This document shows positions 31,575 through 44,645 of a stretch of DNA of 53,513 nt, piece after piece; position 1 is the first letter of the stretch; each line of letters opens with the position of its first letter. The stretch is from Methylococcaceae bacterium. GTDB taxonomy: Bacteria; Pseudomonadota; Gammaproteobacteria; Methylococcales; Methylomonadaceae. Below the pieces are notes generated by a model, which saw nothing but the letters and a program-made list of their open reading frames with translations, was not told the origin of the DNA and searched no databases. The position numbers and the translations under genes were made by a program. The DNA is taken from contig BJHG01000006.1 in the NCBI GenBank assembly GCA_014191975.1, positions 1 to 53,513 of the forward strand, written 5' to 3'.

Positions 31575-32138
31575 TTATTTTTCAGCCAATGCTTTCAAAT
31601 TTGTTAAACCGTCTTTTAATACCGCTGTGACCGCTGTTTTTGCAGCTTCCTCATTCATTTCAGCTGGTGGATTGTTGTTCATGTAAGCACGATAGAACCC
31701 TGTTTTCCATGAAACAACCGTTGCACCATTTTTCGCTTCAACTTCAATACTTGCTGCGTAATTATCTACTGGGAATACTGGCACTTTTTCTTCTACACCA
31801 GAATGTACGATAGTATGTGTGGTGCTGATATCAGTGATTTTGTAAGCATAAGACATTTTTGCCGCATCATATTTTTTCAATTCTTCAACGATTGTGCCAC
31901 CATTTTTCAAAGCCAATGTGCGTGATGCACCTTTTTCATTGCCGCCTGTTGCCGTAACACCTTTGACAGCAGGCAACCATGATAAGTCGTTATATTCCTT
32001 GATGATGTTCCAAACTTTTTCAACTGGTGCATTGATGATGATTTCCTCATCAAGTTTTTGACGAACCGGACCATGTGCGCTGGCAACAGATGTAAATGCA
32101 AATGCACCAAGTGACAACAAAAGGGTTAATTTTTTCAT
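31575..32138 (-). CDS. SRPBCC-family exported protein, MxaD-like
   Basis: Signal peptide; IINAPVEKVWNIIKEYNDLSWLPAVKGVTATGGNEKGASRTLALKNGGTIVEELKKYDAAKMSYAYKI. Confidence 0.78.
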   Translation of the reverse strand: MKKLTLLLSLGAFAFTSVASAHGPVRQKLDEEIIINAPVEKVWNIIKEYNDLSWLPAVKGVTATGGNEKGASRTLALKNGGTIVEELKKYDAAKMSYAYKITDISTTHTIVHSGVEEKVPVFPVDNYAASIEVEAKNGATVVSWKTGFYRAYMNNNPPAEMNEEAAKTAVTAVLKDGLTNLKALAEK

Positions 32139-32171
32139 TACAGAATATTCCTAAAGATAAGTGTGTAAAAA

Positions 32172-33701
32172 TTACGGGGTAATTATATGCGAATTTTGGC
32201 GCCGCGCCACGATACAAATCACTTCAAATGTTGCCACGATTTCACCTAATTCATTGTGGGGATAATTTTCCATCATCGTTTTTAACGATTTTTTGGATGT
32301 TAAATTTTTGCGACGGTATGAATTCACATTATGTGCACCGATGTATTTCAATTCACGCATCAAATCCAAAACTGAATCGTAACGTGAAATGTAATGCTGG
32401 CTTTTAACTTCAACGCTAACAAAGCCCGCTTTTTTTAACGCATTTTGTAATTCTGACGGGGTGTAAAATTCATTAACGTGCGTGAAATCATCAACCTTTT
32501 TCCACGCAGTTTTTAATTCCCACAGAGTTTTTGAACCAAAAGTGCTAAAAATTAATTCGCCATCAGATTTTAAAACTCGGTGTAATTCGTGTAACACTTC
32601 ATCAATTGGCTGACACCATTGCAACGCTAAATTTGAAAAAATCGTGTTTATTGTCTCATTTAAAAACGGCAGATTTTCAGCATCGGCACACACAACATTC
32701 AATGAGTCGCCCAATTTTTGGCGCGTCGTTTGTAACATTGAAAATGCCAAGTCCAGCGCAATCAAATCAATATTTTCGCAATGTGGCACTAATTCCTGCG
32801 TTAAAAATCCTGTTCCACAGCCTAAATCAATCACAACGCCATTCAATTTTTCTGACAAAAACGAACATAACAAATCACGTCCGACGTTGCGCTGTAATTC
32901 TGCCACGCTGTCGTAAGTGTGCGACGCATTGCCAAATGCTTGTTTAATTTTGGTCTTATCTAAAAATCCCCCCCGTCCCCCTTTCAAAAGTGGGGTGAGA
33001 AGAAAAACGTGAATGGCATTTAAGCAATTTTCAGGTTGTGTAATGAAAGGAATATGACCAGAATTTTGTAAAACGATGAGTTGTAAATTTGGTTGCACTG
33101 TTTGCATCGATTCGCTGATTGAAACGGGAATTAGCGTGTCGTTGTCGCTCAAAATTACGGCAATTGGACACGTTAAATTTGCAAAAACCGAACGTAAATC
33201 ACTGGTTTTGAGCAGCGCTAAACTGGTTTCCAACTCGGATAAATTTGGCGTGATTTTTGTGGAGGAACACGCCTTTATGCCTTTCAAAAATTCGCCCGCA
33301 TTTGGTACGCCTTGACATTGCAACGCTAAAAAACGGGACAATGTCCCCGTTGGATTCGCGTGTAATTGTTCCGCGAAAGTCTGAAATGTTTCTAATGACA
33401 TGCCCTCCCACGTTTCGGTGGCAACAAAACAGGGATTCGCCGCCAGTAATATTACACTTTTTACGCGGTTTGAATAACGCGCAGCAATATCCAACGCTAC
33501 CGTGCCACCGAACGACCAACCCAATACATAAAAGGGTTCGTCGTCCAATTCGGCAATCACAGCATCGCTGATTTCCGACAAATTATCGCACCATGACAAA
33601 TTAATAAGCGTCACGCGATAATGTAACGAAAGTTGCGTGGCAAAATCGCCCCAAAATCCGCTGTGCGCCGCCCAACCGTGTAATAAAACGAGGTGTTTCA
33701 C
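32172..33701 (-). CDS. Fused BioH (pimeloyl-ACP methyl ester esterase) - BioC (malonyl-ACP O-methyltransferase)
   Basis: N-terminal MKHLVLLHGWAAHSGFW...YVLGWSFGGTVALDIA...SGHIPFITQPE (BioH-like). C-terminal DKTKIKQAFGNASHTYDSVAELQRNVGRDLL...VIDLGCGTGFLTQEL...LQWCQPIDEVLHELHRVLK (BioC-like). Confidence 0.85.
   Translation of the reverse strand: MKHLVLLHGWAAHSGFWGDFATQLSLHYRVTLINLSWCDNLSEISDAVIAELDDEPFYVLGWSFGGTVALDIAARYSNRVKSVILLAANPCFVATETWEGMSLETFQTFAEQLHANPTGTLSRFLALQCQGVPNAGEFLKGIKACSSTKITPNLSELETSLALLKTSDLRSVFANLTCPIAVILSDNDTLIPVSISESMQTVQPNLQLIVLQNSGHIPFITQPENCLNAIHVFLLTPLLKGGRGGFLDKTKIKQAFGNASHTYDSVAELQRNVGRDLLCSFLSEKLNGVVIDLGCGTGFLTQELVPHCENIDLIALDLAFSMLQTTRQKLGDSLNVVCADAENLPFLNETINTIFSNLALQWCQPIDEVLHELHRVLKSDGELIFSTFGSKTLWELKTAWKKVDDFTHVNEFYTPSELQNALKKAGFVSVEVKSQHYISRYDSVLDLMRELKYIGAHNVNSYRRKNLTSKKSLKTMMENYPHNELGEIVATFEVICIVARRQNSHIITP
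32962..33001. repeat. G/C-rich hairpin repeat embedded in the BioH-BioC linker
   Basis: AAAAATCCCCCCCGTCCCCCTTTCAAAAGTGGGGTGAGA: hairpin CCCCCTTT-CA-AAAGTGGGG (one bulge) plus a C7 tract; encodes LTPLLKGGRGGF. It resembles widely dispersed CCCCCTTTT/AAAAGGGGG intergenic repeats. Confidence 0.7.
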
Positions 33702-33707
33702 CGCTGA

Positions 33708-35297
33708 TTATTTCGCCTGACTGGCTAAATAATCTTCGTAATTTCCGTTGAAATCGATAATACCATGCGCGGTAATTTCAATAATATGCGTCGCTAATGA
33801 CGACACGAATTCACGGTCATGACTGACGAAAATCAACGTGCCGGGGTAATTTTCCAACGCGGTGTTGAGCGATTCAATCGACTCCATATCCAAATGGTTC
33901 GTTGGTTCATCCATTATCATTACGTTTTGTTTTTGAAGCATCAATTTACCAAACAGCATTCGCCCTTGTTCACCACCCGAAAGCACTTTTACCGATTTAT
34001 TAATGTCGTCTTGCGAAAATAATAAGCGTCCTAACGTCGCGCGAATCGCTTGATCATCATCGCTTTCTTTGCGCCATTGTGTCATCCAATCAACCAACGT
34101 CATATCTTCAGCAAAATCAGAAGCATGATCTTGCGCGAAATAACTGACTTCGGCATTTTCAGCCCATTTTACTTCACCAACATCGGGTAATAATTCACCA
34201 ACCAACGTTTTTAATAACGTTGTTTTACCAATCCCGTTTGCGCCGATAACCGCAACGCGCTCACCCGCTGCAATCATTAAGTTCATCTTTTTAAACAACG
34301 GATCGCCGCCGTAACCTTTACTCACATTGTCTAATTCAACCGCTAAACGATGCAATTTTTTGGTTTCGTCAAAGCGCATAAATGGATTCACACGACTAGA
34401 CAATTTCACTTCATCAAGTTGGATTTTATCTAATTGTTTGGCGCGTGAAGTCGCTTGTTTTGCTTTTGAGGCATTGGCAGAAAAACGTCTAACGAACGCC
34501 TGTAATTCTACAATTTGGGTTTTCTTTTTGGCATTTCCAGCCAGTAATCGCGTCCGAACTTCAGTCGAAGCGACCATGTAATCGTCGTAATTGCCTGGAT
34601 AAACGCGCAATTCACCAAAATCTATATCCGCAACGTGGGTACAAACACTGTTTAGAAAATGACGATCATGCGAAATAATCACCATCGTGCAATCGCGGTC
34701 GTTCAACATATCTTCTAACCAGCGAATCGTATTGATGTCCAAGTTATTTGTTGGTTCGTCGAGTAACAAAATATCAGGATTTGAAAACAACGCTTGCGCC
34801 AATAAAACCCGCAATTTCCAACCGGGAGCGACTGCGCTCATCAAGCCAAAATGTTGTTCAATTGGAATATCCAAACCAAGTAATAATTCGCCCGCACGTG
34901 ATTCGGCGGTATAACCATTAAATTCAGCAAACACAGTTTCTAATTCTGCGGCGTGCATATAATCATCTTCTGATGCTTCTAGATTGGCGTAAATGGCATC
35001 ACGTTCTGACATTGCCGCCCACATTTCTTTATGCCCCATTAGCACTACATCTATAACGCGATAATCTTCAAAGGCGAATTGATCTTGTCGTAAATTCCCT
35101 AATCGTTCATTTGGAGAAAGGCTTACATTGCCTGCGGACGGTTCTAAATCACCGCTCAAAATTTTCATGAATGTGGATTTACCACAGCCATTTGCGCCAA
35201 TCAAACCGTAACGATTACCGTCACCGAATTTAACAGAAATGTTTTCAAATAATGGCTTTGCGCCAAATTGCATGGTGATATTTGCGGTAGAAATCAA
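33708..35297 (-). CDS. ABC-F family ATPase, YbiT-like
   Basis: Two ABC domains: [80 protein letters not shown] start proposed at 35297. Confidence 0.92.
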   Translation of the reverse strand: MISTANITMQFGAKPLFENISVKFGDGNRYGLIGANGCGKSTFMKILSGDLEPSAGNVSLSPNERLGNLRQDQFAFEDYRVIDVVLMGHKEMWAAMSERDAIYANLEASEDDYMHAAELETVFAEFNGYTAESRAGELLLGLDIPIEQHFGLMSAVAPGWKLRVLLAQALFSNPDILLLDEPTNNLDINTIRWLEDMLNDRDCTMVIISHDRHFLNSVCTHVADIDFGELRVYPGNYDDYMVASTEVRTRLLAGNAKKKTQIVELQAFVRRFSANASKAKQATSRAKQLDKIQLDEVKLSSRVNPFMRFDETKKLHRLAVELDNVSKGYGGDPLFKKMNLMIAAGERVAVIGANGIGKTTLLKTLVGELLPDVGEVKWAENAEVSYFAQDHASDFAEDMTLVDWMTQWRKESDDDQAIRATLGRLLFSQDDINKSVKVLSGGEQGRMLFGKLMLQKQNVMIMDEPTNHLDMESIESLNTALENYPGTLIFVSHDREFVSSLATHIIEITAHGIIDFNGNYEDYLASQAK

Positions 35298-35341
35298 AAT
35301 GGGTTTCCTAAAATCGAAATGAAAAAATGGGGGATTAAAAA

Positions 35342-35650
35342 TTAAACGAATGAACAAATGTAATCGGTAAGTGTGTGAACGCGCATGGTGAATTGTGAAT
35401 TTTCAGGAACATTGAAGGCTTCGCCACCTTTCACAGGTTTCCAGTCTTCGTTCGGCAACAAAACATCTAATTCACCGCTTTGAATCTCCATGATTTCAGG
35501 CACGCCAACATTAAAAACATATTCGCCAGCGAGCATGAATCCAAGTGTTTTGGTTGTTCCATCTGCAAATTTAACGGTGCGACTAATAACATTGCCATTG
35601 AAATACACATTGGCTTTTTTAATAACAGTGACATTATTGAATTCAGACAT
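35342..35650 (-). CDS. ppnP: Pyrimidine/purine nucleoside phosphorylase (DUF1255)
   Basis: [50 protein letters not shown]. Confidence 0.92.
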   Translation of the reverse strand: MSEFNNVTVIKKANVYFNGNVISRTVKFADGTTKTLGFMLAGEYVFNVGVPEIMEIQSGELDVLLPNEDWKPVKGGEAFNVPENSQFTMRVHTLTDYICSFV

Positions 35651-35675
35651 AAGTCTTTCCTTTTTATATTTAAAA

Positions 35676-36455
35676 TTAAGTTTTTTCAGGCTCTGGAACG
35701 TAAATTATTTTTTGTCCAGGATAATTTAAGCGAATTTTATCGAGCGTGTATTGTGTCAATTCCGCACCTTTCCTGACTAAAACTGTACCGTATTGGTCAC
35801 ACACATCACCCAATTCCAATTTACCAGGTGTTAAATACACGAGTTTGTACAAATTCAAATCGTTATCTTCAATGGGTAAATAAAACACGGGATTACGCTG
35901 CAGAATACCCAAGAAAACTTTAACTAATTTTGGATCAAGTTCTGCACCGCTGGCTGTGTAATCTAAATGACGTGCAACATTTTCGGGAATCGAACGATCC
36001 TCACCAAACATTTCACCAACCATCATTGCGTCATACAAATCGGCTACCGCTAAAATTCGTGCGGCAAGTGAAATTTGTTCGCCTTTCAAACCATCCGGAT
36101 AACCTTCGCCATTAAATTTTTCGTGATGATGCCCAACAGTATCTAAAATATTCGCATCGGTGATAATTTTTGATAACAAATATACACTTGCATTGACATG
36201 ACGCTTTACCAAGTCTGGATCTGTTTCCAGCGTCATATCACGAACAATTTGACTGAAATCTATATCCAGTTTCAAAAAGCCAATGTCATGAATCAAACCG
36301 GCAAGAAAAATATGCTTTTGAAAACTTGGCGATTGCCCAAGCTCTTTTGCGAGTTCTCGTGCATAACATGCGACACGTTTACCGTGCAGTGCTAGTTTTG
36401 GTACTGCTTTGTGTTGCGCTAAAAGCAAAATCTCTAATAATCCATTGTTAAGCAT
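35676..36455 (-). CDS. HD-GYP domain protein
   Basis: HGKRVACYARELAKELG...LAGLIHDIGFLKLD...VGHHHEKFNGEGYPDGLKGEQISLAARILAVADLYDAM. Confidence 0.9.
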   Translation of the reverse strand: MLNNGLLEILLLAQHKAVPKLALHGKRVACYARELAKELGQSPSFQKHIFLAGLIHDIGFLKLDIDFSQIVRDMTLETDPDLVKRHVNASVYLLSKIITDANILDTVGHHHEKFNGEGYPDGLKGEQISLAARILAVADLYDAMMVGEMFGEDRSIPENVARHLDYTASGAELDPKLVKVFLGILQRNPVFYLPIEDNDLNLYKLVYLTPGKLELGDVCDQYGTVLVRKGAELTQYTLDKIRLNYPGQKIIYVPEPEKT

Positions 36456-36478
36456 AACAGTAAGCCTCCAGTTGATTT

Positions 36479-36958
36479 TTAAACACGTACAAATTTATGA
36501 TTGTGGCAAGTTGGACATGCTGGAATTCGGCTAGCCACTTTAAAAGCGATTTCTTTGCTACAGTCATTACACGCAAATGTCCCTCCAATCGTAATGTCAC
36601 CACTTTTATATTTATGTGTTTCAGCACGTAATTCCAATTTAACTAATTCAATACGTGTTTTATCGGCAACGCTCAAAAATGCATCCCACGTTAAATTTTC
36701 GACTAGTTCGATGTCAAATTTTAACCACTCACTCAATGAATTATTATTGTGATCAGCTAAAGCTGCGACGTTTTGAACATCACGCTTTACTTGTATCGAA
36801 ACATGTTCCAATTCTTCAGCTGTTAAATCACTATTGTCATTGATTTTTTCTTTAGAAATCTCAAAAGCATCCGTAAAAGAATTTAGCGTATCTTCCATCG
36901 CGTCATGTAAATGGTGCATAAAATCGCTGTAAGCGTTAATCAATTTTTCTGTATTCAT
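36479..36958 (-). CDS. Zinc-ribbon-containing protein (DUF1451)
   Basis: C-terminal ETHKYKSGDITIGGTFACNDCSKEIAFKVASRIPACPTCHNHKFVRV. Confidence 0.82.
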   Translation of the reverse strand: MNTEKLINAYSDFMHHLHDAMEDTLNSFTDAFEISKEKINDNSDLTAEELEHVSIQVKRDVQNVAALADHNNNSLSEWLKFDIELVENLTWDAFLSVADKTRIELVKLELRAETHKYKSGDITIGGTFACNDCSKEIAFKVASRIPACPTCHNHKFVRV

Positions 36959-37216
36959 AAATAAAACCCTCGGATGAAATAATTAATAATATGGTTATTC
37001 TAACACGTTTTATGCGAGCAAATTATCCAGCAGCATCATGATAAACCTACCCATTAACGAAAAGGTTGCACAGCGTGAAAGACCTATTTTGAATAGATCT
37101 CTGGAGTGATTTCTTTACGAATTCATAAAGGGCAAGGCAACAACGAAATCATGTAGAAAAATCGCTAAATAGTTATCTACCCAATGCAATGCTCTATGCA
37201 AATTCGAATGCCCCAT

Positions 37217-38302
37217 TTAAGCAATAAGTGAAACAATAAAATCAATTTCTTCATTTTCTAAATTAGGGTACAGCGGCAAACAAATAACCTCATGCGAGAT
37301 TTTTCGGGCAACAGGTAAATTCGATTGTGCAGCCGATGGCAAACTTCGATACATTGTAAAATCACTAATTAGTGGATAAAAATAACGCCGTGCAAAAATA
37401 CCGTTGGCTTTAAGTTTTTCATAAAGTAAATCTCGATTCTGAGCATTTACAAAAATCGGAAAATACGCATAATTCGCAACGTGTTCGCCCACATTTGCAC
37501 AACGAATTCCCGTCACATTTTTCAAGCCTTCGCGATAACGCGCATCAATTATTTTACGTTTTGCCAAAGCGTCGTCGATGCCTTTGAGTTGCAACAAACC
37601 GAACGCCGCATTAATTTCGCTCATTTTGCCATTGATGCCGGCCGCGACAACCGTTACTTCATCGACAAAACCAAAGTTTTTCAAATGATCAATACGGTGT
37701 TTGGTTTTTTCGTCAGGGCAAATAATCGCGCCACCTTCAAACGTGTTAAACATTTTCGTCGCATGGCAACTTAACACCGACAAATCACCGTGATTCAACA
37801 AACCACCGTCGTTATCTTTCACGCCAAAGGCATGCGCCGCATCGTAAATGACTTTCAGATTATAGTTATCGGCGATTTCTTCAATTCGCGCCACATCGCA
37901 CGGCTAACCATAACAATGCACCGGCATAATCGCAGTAGTTTGTGGCGTAATCGCTGCTTCAATTTTGGCTGGGTCAAGATTCAACGTGACGGGGTCAATA
38001 TCGACAAATACCGGTTTAATCCCGTTCCACAACAACGAATGCGCCGTCGCAACAAATGAATACGGCGTGGTAATGACTTCGCCGGTAATGCGTAACGCTT
38101 GCAACGCAGTAATTAACGCAATCGTGCCATTGGTAAAAAGCGAGATATGTTTTACGCCTAAATACTCACGCAACGCTTGCTCAAGTTGTTGATGAAACGT
38201 GCCACCATTGGTCAGAATTTTATTGTCCCAAATTCGTTCTAAATATGGGATAAATTCTTCTAATGGTGGAAGTGTCGGTTGTGTGACGTAAATCGATTTC
38301 AT
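37217..38302 (-). pseudogene. DegT/DnrJ/EryC1/StrS aminotransferase interrupted by one in-frame TAG (37904-37906)
   Basis: ORFs 37904-38302 and 37217-37894 are in the same frame and join as ...[42 protein letters not shown], conserved on both sides of the stop. Confidence 0.85.
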
Positions 38303-39393
38303 GAATCATCAATCTCATCAGCTAACGCAATCAAGCGTTTTTTCAATGGTTCTAATTCAGCCAATGTCATGGTGCGAATCGTTGCGTGAGCGACTTTGCG
38401 ACCTTTGCGTGGCGCTTTTGCGTACAAATGCAAATGCGCGTTTGGAATTTTTAAAACGTCTTCACTTTCGGGTTTGCCACCAATAAAATTCACCATTGCA
38501 ACGTGACCCACAGCCACCGTTGAACCCAAAGGCAAATCCAAAATGGCGCGTAAATGGTTTTCAAATTGGCTGGTCTCCGCGCCTTCAATCGTCCAATGTC
38601 CGGAATTATGCACACGCGGCGCAAATTCATTCGCCACCAATTCGCCATTTACTTCAAACAATTCCAACGCCAACACGCCAACGTAATCCAACTCTATCAT
38701 TAAGCGTGTTGCATATTCTTCGGCTTTGGCTTGTTGCGAATCATTTTTACGACTTTCTGATACACGCAAAATGCCGCCTTTATGCACATTTTCAGACAAT
38801 GGATAAAACGCCAATTCGCCCGAAACACTTCGCACCGCAACAATGGAAATCTCACGATTGAAATTCACAAAGCCTTCCACAATCGCCGCTAAACCTTCTA
38901 ATTTTTCCCATGCCAATTTCAAATCAGCTGCCGATTTCAAAACAGATTGTCCTTTGCCGTCGTAACCTTGCGTGCGGGTTTTTAAAATCGCGGGATAACC
39001 AACTTTTTCCATCGCAGCTTGCAAATCATTCAAACTATCGACAGTTGCATAAGGCGCGGTTGGAATGCCTAAATTGTTTAAAAACTCTTTTTCAACCAAC
39101 CTATCTTGGGCGACGGCTAATGCTTTAGGCGATGGATAAACTTGCGTGCGAGAGGTTAAAAATCCAGCCACATTTGCAGGCACATTTTCAAATTCATACG
39201 TCACCGCATCGGCGCGTTCAGCGAGTTCGGCGAGTAAATTTTCATCATGGTAATCACCGTGCAAATGACCGCCTAATGTTGTGGCACACGCACCTACTGA
39301 TGGATCTAAAAAAATAAAACGAATACCTAATGGATAACCCGCCAAGGCAATCATGCGAGCCAATTGTCCGCCGCCTAAAATTCCTACTTTCAT
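38299..39393 (-). CDS. purK: 5-(carboxyamino)imidazole ribonucleotide synthase
   Basis: [32 protein letters not shown]...[13 protein letters not shown]...[18 protein letters not shown]. Confidence 0.95.
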   Translation of the reverse strand: MKVGILGGGQLARMIALAGYPLGIRFIFLDPSVGACATTLGGHLHGDYHDENLLAELAERADAVTYEFENVPANVAGFLTSRTQVYPSPKALAVAQDRLVEKEFLNNLGIPTAPYATVDSLNDLQAAMEKVGYPAILKTRTQGYDGKGQSVLKSAADLKLAWEKLEGLAAIVEGFVNFNREISIVAVRSVSGELAFYPLSENVHKGGILRVSESRKNDSQQAKAEEYATRLMIELDYVGVLALELFEVNGELVANEFAPRVHNSGHWTIEGAETSQFENHLRAILDLPLGSTVAVGHVAMVNFIGGKPESEDVLKIPNAHLHLYAKAPRKGRKVAHATIRTMTLAELEPLKKRLIALADEIDDS

Positions 39394-39887
39394 AATGTGT
39401 TCTCGCGCGGGTCAGAATTTTCCAACGCCGTGTCCGTTTGTTGTTGCCTAAAATCATTCAACGCCTGACGATATTCCGTGTGCTTGTTGCTGATAATTGC
39501 CGCTGATAATAATGCCGCGTTAATCGCACCTGCTTTGCCAATTGCCAACGTTCCGACGGGAATTCCCGCTGGCATTTGCACAATCGATAATAATGAATCC
39601 ATGCCGCTTAATGCTTTCGATTGAATCGGAACGCCCAAAACGGGAATCGCCGTTTTTGCCGCTGCCATGCCAGGTAAATGCGCCGCGCCGCCTGCACCCG
39701 CAATAATTACTTCAAAACCTTTGCCTTCTGCACTTTCGGCGTAAGCAAATAATTTATCAGGCGTGCGGTGCGCGGAAACCACTTCGACTTCGTGCGGAAT
39801 GCCGAGTTTTTCTAATGTTTCGGCGGCAAACTGCATCGTTTCCCAGTCCGATGTTGAACCCATAATAATGCCAACTAATACGGTCAT
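39390..39887 (-). CDS. purE: 5-(carboxyamino)imidazole ribonucleotide mutase
   Basis: [41 protein letters not shown]...[17 protein letters not shown]. Confidence 0.96.
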   Translation of the reverse strand: MTVLVGIIMGSTSDWETMQFAAETLEKLGIPHEVEVVSAHRTPDKLFAYAESAEGKGFEVIIAGAGGAAHLPGMAAAKTAIPVLGVPIQSKALSGMDSLLSIVQMPAGIPVGTLAIGKAGAINAALLSAAIISNKHTEYRQALNDFRQQQTDTALENSDPRENTL

Positions 39888-40855
39888 TTTAATTCTCCCA
39901 AAACATCCAGCATCACTTCTACATTCGCCGCCGAATCATTCAACGCGGGAATGTAAGAATAATCTTCGCCGCCGGCTTCCAGAAAAATATGTTTATTTTC
40001 CATCGCAATTTCTTCGAGCGTTTCTAAACAATCGACCGCAAAACCAGGGCAAACTAAGTCCACCGTTTTCACGCCTTCTTTCGGCAATGCTTCCAGCGTA
40101 TCGACGCAATACGGTTTCAACCATTCAGCTTTACCAAAACGAGATTGAAACACTAATCGCCATTCGTTTTCGTTTAAACCTAATTTTTCCGCCAATAATG
40201 CCGCTGTTTTTTGGCATTGATAAAAATACGGATCGCCTTTTTTCGTCAGCATTTCGGGCAAACCGTGAAATGACATAACCAACAATTCATTTTTAGGTTT
40301 TTCGCGCCACGCCGCTTCAATCGATTTTGCTAACTCCGAAATATAACGCTCGTTTTGGTGATAATCGCTGATAAAACGGAAATTCGGCAAATGCCACAAA
40401 CTGTTAAATTCTTGAATCAGCGAATCGTAAACCGAAGCGGTAGTTGTCGAAGAATACTGCGGGTAAAGCGGCAACACGATAACGTCAGTCACGCCTTGTT
40501 CTTTTAATTTGCGTAATTGCGCGGGAATCGACGGTTTGCCGTAACTCATCGCATACTCCACGGATACATTTTCAAAATTGAATCGCGCAGCAACATTTTC
40601 TGTTAATTGGCGCGTCAAATAAGTGAGCGGCGAACCTTTTTCAGCGTTCCAAATTTTGACGTAGGCTTTCAGTGATTTTTTTGGACGAAATGGCAAAATA
40701 AAACCGTGTAAAATTGGCAACCACACAAAACGCGGAATGTTCACCACGCGCTTATCGCCTAAAAAATCTTTTAGAAATTTCCGCACTGCTGGCACGGTTG
40801 GCGCCGCTGGCGAACCTAAATTCACCAATAAAACACCGATTTTTTTATTTGCCAT
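39884..40855 (-). CDS. hemH: Ferrochelatase
   Basis: [35 protein letters not shown]...[32 protein letters not shown]. Confidence 0.95.
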   Translation of the reverse strand: MANKKIGVLLVNLGSPAAPTVPAVRKFLKDFLGDKRVVNIPRFVWLPILHGFILPFRPKKSLKAYVKIWNAEKGSPLTYLTRQLTENVAARFNFENVSVEYAMSYGKPSIPAQLRKLKEQGVTDVIVLPLYPQYSSTTTASVYDSLIQEFNSLWHLPNFRFISDYHQNERYISELAKSIEAAWREKPKNELLVMSFHGLPEMLTKKGDPYFYQCQKTAALLAEKLGLNENEWRLVFQSRFGKAEWLKPYCVDTLEALPKEGVKTVDLVCPGFAVDCLETLEEIAMENKHIFLEAGGEDYSYIPALNDSAANVEVMLDVLGELK

Positions 40856-40864
40856 TCTCTAAAC

Positions 40865-41416
40865 CTAGCGACTAATTAACGTTAAAAATTCAGCACGGGT
40901 ACTAATTTCTTTGCGAAAAACACCCTTCATTACAGATGTGGTCATCACCGAATTTTGTTTTTCGACACCGCGCATCATCATGCACAAATGTTTGGCTTCA
41001 ATCACAACTGCTACACCGCGTGCGCCCGTTGCTTCTTCAATCGCATCCGCGATTTGTTTGGTGAGCTTTTCTTGAATTTGCAAACGCCGTGCGTACATAT
41101 CAACCACACGAGCGATTTTCGATAAACCTAAAACTTTACCGTCAGGCAAATAACCAACGTGGCATTTTCCGATAAATGGCAATAAATGGTGTTCGCACAA
41201 TGAATATAATTCAATGTCTTTCACGATAACCATGTCTTCGCTGTCCGCCGTGAAAATCGCGCCATTCAAAACTTCTTCTAAGGTTTTTTCGTAACCATTG
41301 TTTAAAAATTTAAAGGCTTTTGCGGCACGTTTGGGCGTGTCGATTAAACCTTCGCGGGTTAAATCTTCGCCAACGCCTGTAATAATTTGTGCGAAATTCT
41401 CTTCCATAGCTTTCAT
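40865..41416 (-). CDS. folE: GTP cyclohydrolase I
   Basis: [20 protein letters not shown]...[57 protein letters not shown]. Ends in TAG. Confidence 0.95.
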   Translation of the reverse strand: MKAMEENFAQIITGVGEDLTREGLIDTPKRAAKAFKFLNNGYEKTLEEVLNGAIFTADSEDMVIVKDIELYSLCEHHLLPFIGKCHVGYLPDGKVLGLSKIARVVDMYARRLQIQEKLTKQIADAIEEATGARGVAVVIEAKHLCMMMRGVEKQNSVMTTSVMKGVFRKEISTRAEFLTLISR

Positions 41417-41541
41417 AAACGGTAAATCTCAAAGGAAAAATAAGTTAATAATGTTAAAAAGTGTAGCACGCTACTTTGATTTGTCACGTTTTGCAGACGT
41501 AAAAATGGCGTAAATCAACACACGACTTACGCCTATATTTT

Positions 41542-43530
<1,989 letters not shown>

Positions 43531-43667
43531 TTAAAGGATAAGTTAACGAATTGCAAACCTACAATCAGTATCCAATTAAGAAAAATGACAACATTTGCCA
43601 GCGTCTTAAACTAAAATTACAAAAATGCTTTATTTCTGCCATTCACAAAATAAAAACTAAAAATCAC

Positions 43668-44645
43668 ATGATTCAATTACTTACTCCTTGGTTACTTGCT
43701 GCGCTACCTTTCCCTTTACTTGTTTACTGGCTCGCACCAGTGAAATTAAATACGCACCAAAGCGCGTTACGTGTGCCGTTTCTAGGAGATATCTCTCAAA
43801 ATGGAACGATTTTAATCTCCTCAAAAAAACATCAATTACACTTATATTTAGGGGTATTAGCATGGATATTTTTAGTTTTAGCCTCGACTCGCCCACAATG
43901 GTTAGGTGAACCGATTGAGCAAGCGATAAATGGACGTGATTTAATGTTAGCCGTCGATTTATCAGCAAGTATGCAGGAAAAAGATTTTATCTTAAATAAA
44001 GATAACGTTGATCGTTTGACCGCGATTAAATCGATTGCGACAGATTTTATTGAACGACGTGTCGGCGATAGAGTGGGACTGATTTTATTTGGCACACAAG
44101 CGTATTTACAAGCACCATTAACCTTTGACCATAAAACAGTCGCGACGCTTTTAGATGAATCGGCAATTGGTTTAGCGGGCGATAATACCGCGATTGGCGA
44201 TGCGATTGGTTTAGCGGTGAAACGCTTGCGAAATGAATCAACAAATAGTCGTGTGTTGATTTTGCTGACCGATGGTGCAAATACCGCTGGTGAAATCTCA
44301 CCAATCAAAGCGGCTGAAATTGCGGCAGCAAATAATTTGAAAATTTACACCATTGGCATTGGCGCAGATGAAATGTTAGTTGGGAGTTATTTTGGTTATC
44401 GAAAGGTTAATCCATCAGCCGATTTAGACGAGAAAATGTTACTGAAAATTGCTGAAACGACAGGTGGTTATTATTACCGTGCTAAAAATCTGAACGAGTT
44501 AGCTAACATTTATATGCGACTAGACGAACTTGAGCCCGTTGAAAAAGATAAGCAGTATTTTAGACCAAAACAGGAATTATATTTTGTGCCATTGTTGCTG
44601 GCGTTAGGATTAGCAGGTGTATTGAGTTGGAGAAAAACGAAATGA
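43668..44645 (+). CDS. vWA domain membrane protein, BatA-like
   Basis: Two N-terminal TM segments; DLMLAVDLSASMQEKDF (MIDAS-like DxSxS)...ILLTDGANTAGEI; C-terminal TM. Confidence 0.85.
   Translation: MIQLLTPWLLAALPFPLLVYWLAPVKLNTHQSALRVPFLGDISQNGTILISSKKHQLHLYLGVLAWIFLVLASTRPQWLGEPIEQAINGRDLMLAVDLSASMQEKDFILNKDNVDRLTAIKSIATDFIERRVGDRVGLILFGTQAYLQAPLTFDHKTVATLLDESAIGLAGDNTAIGDAIGLAVKRLRNESTNSRVLILLTDGANTAGEISPIKAAEIAAANNLKIYTIGIGADEMLVGSYFGYRKVNPSADLDEKMLLKIAETTGGYYYRAKNLNELANIYMRLDELEPVEKDKQYFRPKQELYFVPLLLALGLAGVLSWRKTK

Noticed and set aside
36990-37216. Intergenic sequence after the degT gene that looks like decayed coding DNA
   Set aside because: Translations contain several stops and no family could be recognised; no terminal repeats seen.
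37904-37906. Pyrrolysine or other amber recoding at the degT TAG
   Set aside because: TAG serves as a normal terminator for fliI, apbE and folE here, and no pyl genes are present in the window.
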